Assembly: GCA_050290785.1 (NCBI GenBank)
Contig: JBNKIR010000053.1
Location: 78,897-142,896 of the forward strand
DNA length: 64,000 nt
Source: JAAGZL01 sp050290785
GTDB taxonomy: Bacteria > Pseudomonadota > Gammaproteobacteria > Chromatiales > Chromatiaceae
Direction: 5' to 3'
Part shown: positions 62,966-64,000 of the stretch, piece by piece
Layout of the letters: each line of letters begins with the position of its first letter
Position numbering within the stretch: the stretch's first letter is position 1
Position numbers and translations under genes: made by a program
The notes under the pieces: generated by a model
Databases searched by the model: none
What the model was told of the DNA's origin: nothing
The model's input: the letters and a program-made list of their open reading frames with translations, nothing else

Positions 62966-63400
62966 CTATTTATAGGTTCTACCACCGTGCTTCACCCAGC
63001 CGCCAACGTGGTAATTATTGGGGTCATGATGCGTCCAGTGAATAATGCCACCTTTTGAGTTCCATTCGTACTCTCCATAAAATTCAACCGCATCTCCGAT
63101 TGTTAAACCACTTACTCTTGGTGCCAAATCAATATTGTGAGATATCAATAGAGTCTGACCTGTTCCAAGCCTCAAAATGAATTTTTGGTGTCGTGAACCT
63201 TCAAGATCATCAGGTAGTACTCTCGTTACTATACCGACACCCTGGACCTGTAGATCACTCTGCCTGTTGTTATATGCATTTTGAATAGTGCTGTCCGAGC
63301 TGTTGCCCGAAGAAAATAAGCCAGGTAAAGAAATACCTTTTTCTTGGGCATACCCATATACAATCACCACTGCAATCATTATTAAGACTATTTTTTTCAT
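62966..63400 (-). CDS. DUF3465 protein
   Basis: A 144-residue secreted or anchored protein with an N-terminal hydrophobic segment. The DUF3465 signature GGIIHWTHHDPNNYHVGGWV is intact, preceded by an OB-fold-like beta domain (RVLPDDLEGSRHQKFILRLG). The family role is unknown. It is one of the accessory genes; a sequence shared with the next gene (CACTTACCCAAG on the minus strand) lies in its 5' flank. Confidence 0.85.
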   Translation of the reverse strand: MKKIVLIMIAVVIVYGYAQEKGISLPGLFSSGNSSDSTIQNAYNNRQSDLQVQGVGIVTRVLPDDLEGSRHQKFILRLGTGQTLLISHNIDLAPRVSGLTIGDAVEFYGEYEWNSKGGIIHWTHHDPNNYHVGGWVKHGGRTYK

Positions 63401-63488
63401 ATTTTTAATGTAACGGCTTGGGTAAGTGGCGCTAGATCAGAGCGTCCTAGCGAACGATAGTGAGAGATCTTGATGTGTTTGTTAGTGC

Positions 63489-63845
63489 TCATGGTAATTC
63501 TACCTCTGACATCTGCCAAAGAGGCAAATACAAACCATATATTGCTGTAGGCACCCACAGCACGCCAAGAAAAAACAAAATTATGCCAAAGACAATTGGT
63601 GGCCTCGTAATTGTTTTATTGAACACAATAAGAGAGGCACAAATTATAGGTAGCACCCAAATTGCCCATGACCCAATAAGCACAACTTTAGTTAAAAGCG
63701 GTAGTTCACGTCCAAACTCTTTGAATAGCTCGGAAAACTGCGGAACATAAATTGAAGTACCAACAGCCTCTATTACAAGTAAAAACGCAATAACCCAAAG
63801 AGCGATATTTGTAATAGAGTTTCTATTTATTTGCGATTGATCCAT
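63489..63845 (-). CDS. Small three-helix membrane protein of unknown function
   Basis: A 118-residue protein with three or four hydrophobic segments (ALWVIAFLLVIEAVGTSIYV; VVLIGSWAIWVLPIICASLI; VFGIILFFLGVLWVPTAIYG). No family recognised. Its 5' flank (minus strand) carries CACTTACCCAAGG, as does that of the DUF3465 gene, which suggests a shared leader. Confidence 0.6.
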   Translation of the reverse strand: MDQSQINRNSITNIALWVIAFLLVIEAVGTSIYVPQFSELFKEFGRELPLLTKVVLIGSWAIWVLPIICASLIVFNKTITRPPIVFGIILFFLGVLWVPTAIYGLYLPLWQMSEVELP

Positions 63846-63916
63846 ATTTTTTACGAGCTAATGCCTTGGGTAAGTGAAAACAGGATCAGAGAAAAATTGT
63901 TTCTAATATTAAAGAA

Positions 63917-63936
63917 AATTGCTCTCTGACCCGGAT
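63917..63936. repeat. Repeat unit, copy 2
   Basis: Second copy of the 20-bp sequence at 62051-62070 (one base different), upstream of the small membrane protein gene. Nothing coding is seen between 63846 and the window end. Confidence 0.7.
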
Positions 63937-64000
63937 TTCTTTCTTTCGATTCTCCTGAACTGTTAGTTCAGGGTGTCAACTAAACCGTAGGAACTCTCGA

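Noticed and set aside
1..64000. tRNA, rRNA, CRISPR arrays, intact insertion sequences, prophage
   Set aside because: I saw no tRNA T-loop signatures in intergenic DNA, no regularly spaced repeats and no transposase or phage structural gene.

Overview
The window looks like chromosomal DNA of a gammaproteobacterium with a sulfur-based, facultatively anaerobic respiratory lifestyle. Three things point there. First, the gene order leuC-leuD-leuB-asd-fimV-truA-trpF-trpB-trpA-accD-folC on the minus strand (1-14575) is the arrangement known from pseudomonad-like and purple-sulfur-like gammaproteobacteria. Second, there is a complete rhd-tusA-dsrE2 sulfur-trafficking cluster (30030-31223) and a five-gene periplasmic molybdoenzyme cluster of the polysulfide/thiosulfate reductase type with a YeeE/YedE transporter (49213-54689). 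Third, UbiT, UbiU and UbiV, the oxygen-independent ubiquinone hydroxylation proteins, are all present (32855-33337, 40704-42690). I cannot name the genus from sequence alone.

Layout. 1-14575: amino-acid, fatty-acid and folate genes, interrupted by a 581-residue PilZ-type protein between truA and trpF. 14682-17876: a LysR regulator divergent from leuC, an SLC13-type permease with two RCK_C domains and a hotdog thioesterase. 18025-29784: c-di-GMP signalling (a REC-REC-PAS-GGDEF-EAL protein and a membrane HAMP-GGDEF-EAL protein paired with a PhnD-type binding protein), an MFS permease, aroC, tolC, an ABC exporter and a small MazG-like protein. 30030-33337: dsrE2, tusA and rhodanese, divergent from cysG and ubiT. 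33442-40662: azoreductase, pirin, KDPG-type aldolase, glycosyltransferase, hybrid histidine kinase, a lipoprotein, a PEBP-family protein and a DUF2147 protein. 40704-43684: ubiV, ubiU and a YhcC-type radical SAM gene, with an FNR-like dyad just upstream.

43789-48694 is a compact four-gene minus-strand cluster: a Sel1-repeat membrane protein, a secreted von Willebrand A protein, a LolD-like ATPase and a MacB/LolC-like permease. No standard pathway explains it and it is the best candidate here for an undescribed envelope system. It is divergent, across a 518-bp AT-rich region, from the sulfur molybdoenzyme cluster.

54952-64000 is accessory in character: two L,D-transpeptidases (one very large, with coiled coils and a second degenerate transpeptidase-like domain), then a run of small unrelated genes all on the minus strand (a PLA2-like protein, an unknown secreted protein, a rhomboid protease, rsgA, an unknown secreted protein, a DUF3465 protein and a small membrane protein) separated by short repeated intergenic motifs. 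I saw no tRNA, rRNA, CRISPR array or intact insertion sequence. All assignments come from reading motifs and family resemblance; no database search was run.
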